This document shows positions 47,372 to 48,416 of a stretch of DNA of 48,416 nucleotides, one piece after another. This stretch comes from Rhodospirillaceae bacterium (GTDB lineage: Bacteria > Pseudomonadota > Alphaproteobacteria > UBA7887): positions 1 to 48,416 of the forward strand of contig PBWV01000019.1 in NCBI GenBank assembly GCA_002728255.1, written 5' to 3'. Below the pieces are notes generated by a model. That model saw only the letters and a program-made list of their open reading frames with translations, searched no databases and was not told the DNA's origin. Each line of letters opens with the position of its first letter. Positions within the stretch are counted from its first letter, which is position 1. Made by a program: the position numbers and the translations under genes.

Positions 47372-48055
47372 ATGCATAAACTTCGTTTGCTCCAATTTAT
47401 TGCAGCACTTGCGTATTCCATCTTCGGTACTGTTGGGCCGGGCAATGCGCAAGACCCCCAAAAACTAGTTGAGGATTCCGCCGCATTAGCCAAATCACTT
47501 TTGGCAGATCCAGTCTGGGCTATCTACCAGGAACAATTTCGACAGGCTAAGGGTGTGGTCATAGCACCTGATATATTGAAGGCAGGACTATTAGTAGGTG
47601 CGGGCGGAGGCCAGTGCCTCGTTTTGGCACGAAATGAATCGGGGACGAACGGTTGGTCCTCGCCATCGTTTTGCGGCATTGGAGAAGCTAGCATTGGGCT
47701 CCAGATAGGAATTCAGAAACTCGAGGTGATGTTATTAGTCATGAATGAACAGGCGCTCCAATACATTGCCTCCGGGACAGCAACGTTAGGGGGCGAAGCT
47801 GGAATGTCTGTGGGCCTGATAGGAAGCACCATAGAAAGTTCTACCACCTTAAATCTAGATTACGATATCGTTGCCTTTGCCCGAGGCAAAGGATTTTATG
47901 GCGGCGTCGTATTAGATGGTGGGTACATCGGCCCCGACAAGGCATACAATAAGGCCTACTACGGCCGAGCCATAACGGCAAAACAGATACTGTTCTCTGA
48001 TACCTCAGACAACGGGAGAGCTACGACATTGCAGGCAGCCCTGGCAACCCAATAG
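47372..48055 (+). CDS. SYLF/Ysc84-domain lipid-binding protein, secreted
   Basis: A periplasmic protein with a SYLF domain, a phosphoinositide/lipid-binding fold known from Ysc84 in yeast and found in many proteobacteria. A signal peptide covers about residues 1-27 (LRLLQFIAALAYSIFG, cleavage near GNAQ). Family marks include AKGVVIAPDILKAGLLVGAGGG, SSPSFCGIGEASIGLQIG and ARGKGFYGGVVLDGG. ATG 47372 gives a clean signal. ATG 47333, with AAGGA upstream, would put 13 hydrophilic residues before it and remains possible. Role is unknown. Confidence 0.85.
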   Translation: MHKLRLLQFIAALAYSIFGTVGPGNAQDPQKLVEDSAALAKSLLADPVWAIYQEQFRQAKGVVIAPDILKAGLLVGAGGGQCLVLARNESGTNGWSSPSFCGIGEASIGLQIGIQKLEVMLLVMNEQALQYIASGTATLGGEAGMSVGLIGSTIESSTTLNLDYDIVAFARGKGFYGGVVLDGGYIGPDKAYNKAYYGRAITAKQILFSDTSDNGRATTLQAALATQ

Positions 48056-48064
48056 AGCTTGACG

Positions 48065-48415
48065 CTAAAAAAACGGGGCGCAGGCTAAAATTAAAAGAGC
48101 AGTTATGCCTGCGGCTGTTAGGGCTAGTTTGACAACTTGGACCAAATCTTTTGGGGAGGGAGGCGGACCATCTCCCAAATATGGTCTCTCAACCTGGCCA
48201 GAAAGATAACGTCTTGGGCCCTCTAGAGTGATATCTAGTGCTCCCGCTATCACTGATTTTGCTAACCTATACTTAATACCTTGACCTACTAAAATCATTC
48301 TTCGTCCCTGAAGCAGGGCGCCTATAGCAGAGGTTTCTGAGAACAATAAGATAGCACATAGCAGCAATATCGAACCTAACCATGATAAGAGCCCATCCAC
48401 CGCAACTATAAGGCC
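48065..48415 (-). CDS. CobD/CbiB-like cobalamin biosynthesis protein, C-terminal part (5' end outside window)
   Basis: The frame stays open to the right edge, so the GTG at 48400 need not be the start. The visible 116 residues match the end of adenosylcobinamide-phosphate synthase. A hydrophobic helix is followed by VIAGALDITLEGPRRYLSG and VERPYLGDGPPPSPKDL, which parallels the family's MAGAL...GGPRxY...xPWLGDG pattern. The highly conserved SPNAGWPE segment just before it is not recognisable (GQGIKYRLAKS). The protein may be a divergent paralogue or decaying. A last helix ends near LILACAPFF. Confidence 0.6.
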   Translation of the reverse strand, partial: GLIVAVDGLLSWLGSILLLCAILLFSETSAIGALLQGRRMILVGQGIKYRLAKSVIAGALDITLEGPRRYLSGQVERPYLGDGPPPSPKDLVQVVKLALTAAGITALLILACAPFF

Positions 48416-48416
48416 T

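Overview
This window looks like chromosomal DNA of an alphaproteobacterium with moderate G+C, possibly a marine or otherwise streamlined lineage of the Rhodospirillales type. The assignment rests on gene order and on lineage-typical genes. These are AddAB instead of RecBCD, tsaE-amgK-murU-addB-addA-trxA, a TIGR02300 zinc-ribbon protein, hemC-hemD-mic60-hemY divergent from tsaD-gpsA, and rpmH-rnpA-yidD-yidC-engB-argB-HAD-dapD. I could not run a phylogeny, so the order-level placement is inference.

Layout. 1-563: the 3' part of a tyrosine recombinase with foreign-looking arginine codon use. 877-4724 (+): rnd, then kdsD-lptC-lptA-lptB for Kdo synthesis and lipopolysaccharide export. 4843-7777 (+): ptsN, rapZ and ahcY, a thinned version of the usual rpoN/PTS-Ntr neighbourhood. 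7817-16806 (+): a tightly overlapping run of tsaE, amgK, murU, addB, addA and trxA. 16925-28495 (-): a long run that reads, in transcription order, aroA, cmk, rpsA, sppA, ihfB, lapA, pyrF, trpF, trpB, trpA, accD, folC. 28653-30675 (+): the TIGR02300 protein, tRNA-Ala(GGC), a 436-base structured non-coding stretch and an orphan HlyD/EmrA-type adaptor. 30740-35813 (-): a crotonase-family enzyme and the haem cluster. 35935-37972 (+): tsaD-gpsA. 38018-43813 (-): dapD through rpmH, with a very clear sigma-70 promoter. 43995-48055 (+): a VTT membrane protein, a coupled ABC exporter plus histidine phosphatase, and a SYLF-domain protein. 48065 to the edge (-): the C-terminal end of a CobD/CbiB-like protein.

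Most of the content is core metabolism and envelope biology. kdsD-lptCAB, amgK-murU, lapA and yidC serve the envelope. addAB, ihfB and rnd serve nucleic acid metabolism. aroA, trpFBA, pyrF, argB, dapD, folC and accD are biosynthetic. I see no defence island, prophage, CRISPR array or biosynthetic gene cluster.

The observations most worth following are these. AddA has apparently lost all nuclease-motif residues while AddB keeps its own. The PtsN/RapZ region lacks rpoN, hpf, hprK, EIIA-Man and HPr, and PtsN has an altered active-site motif. An in-frame short reading frame ends one codon before trpB and faintly resembles the TrpB N-terminus. A hairpin- and repeat-bearing untranslated region lies between tRNA-Ala and the hlyD-like gene. 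A duplicated 15-mer at the start of rpmH recurs upstream of its promoter. The edge integrase looks horizontally acquired.
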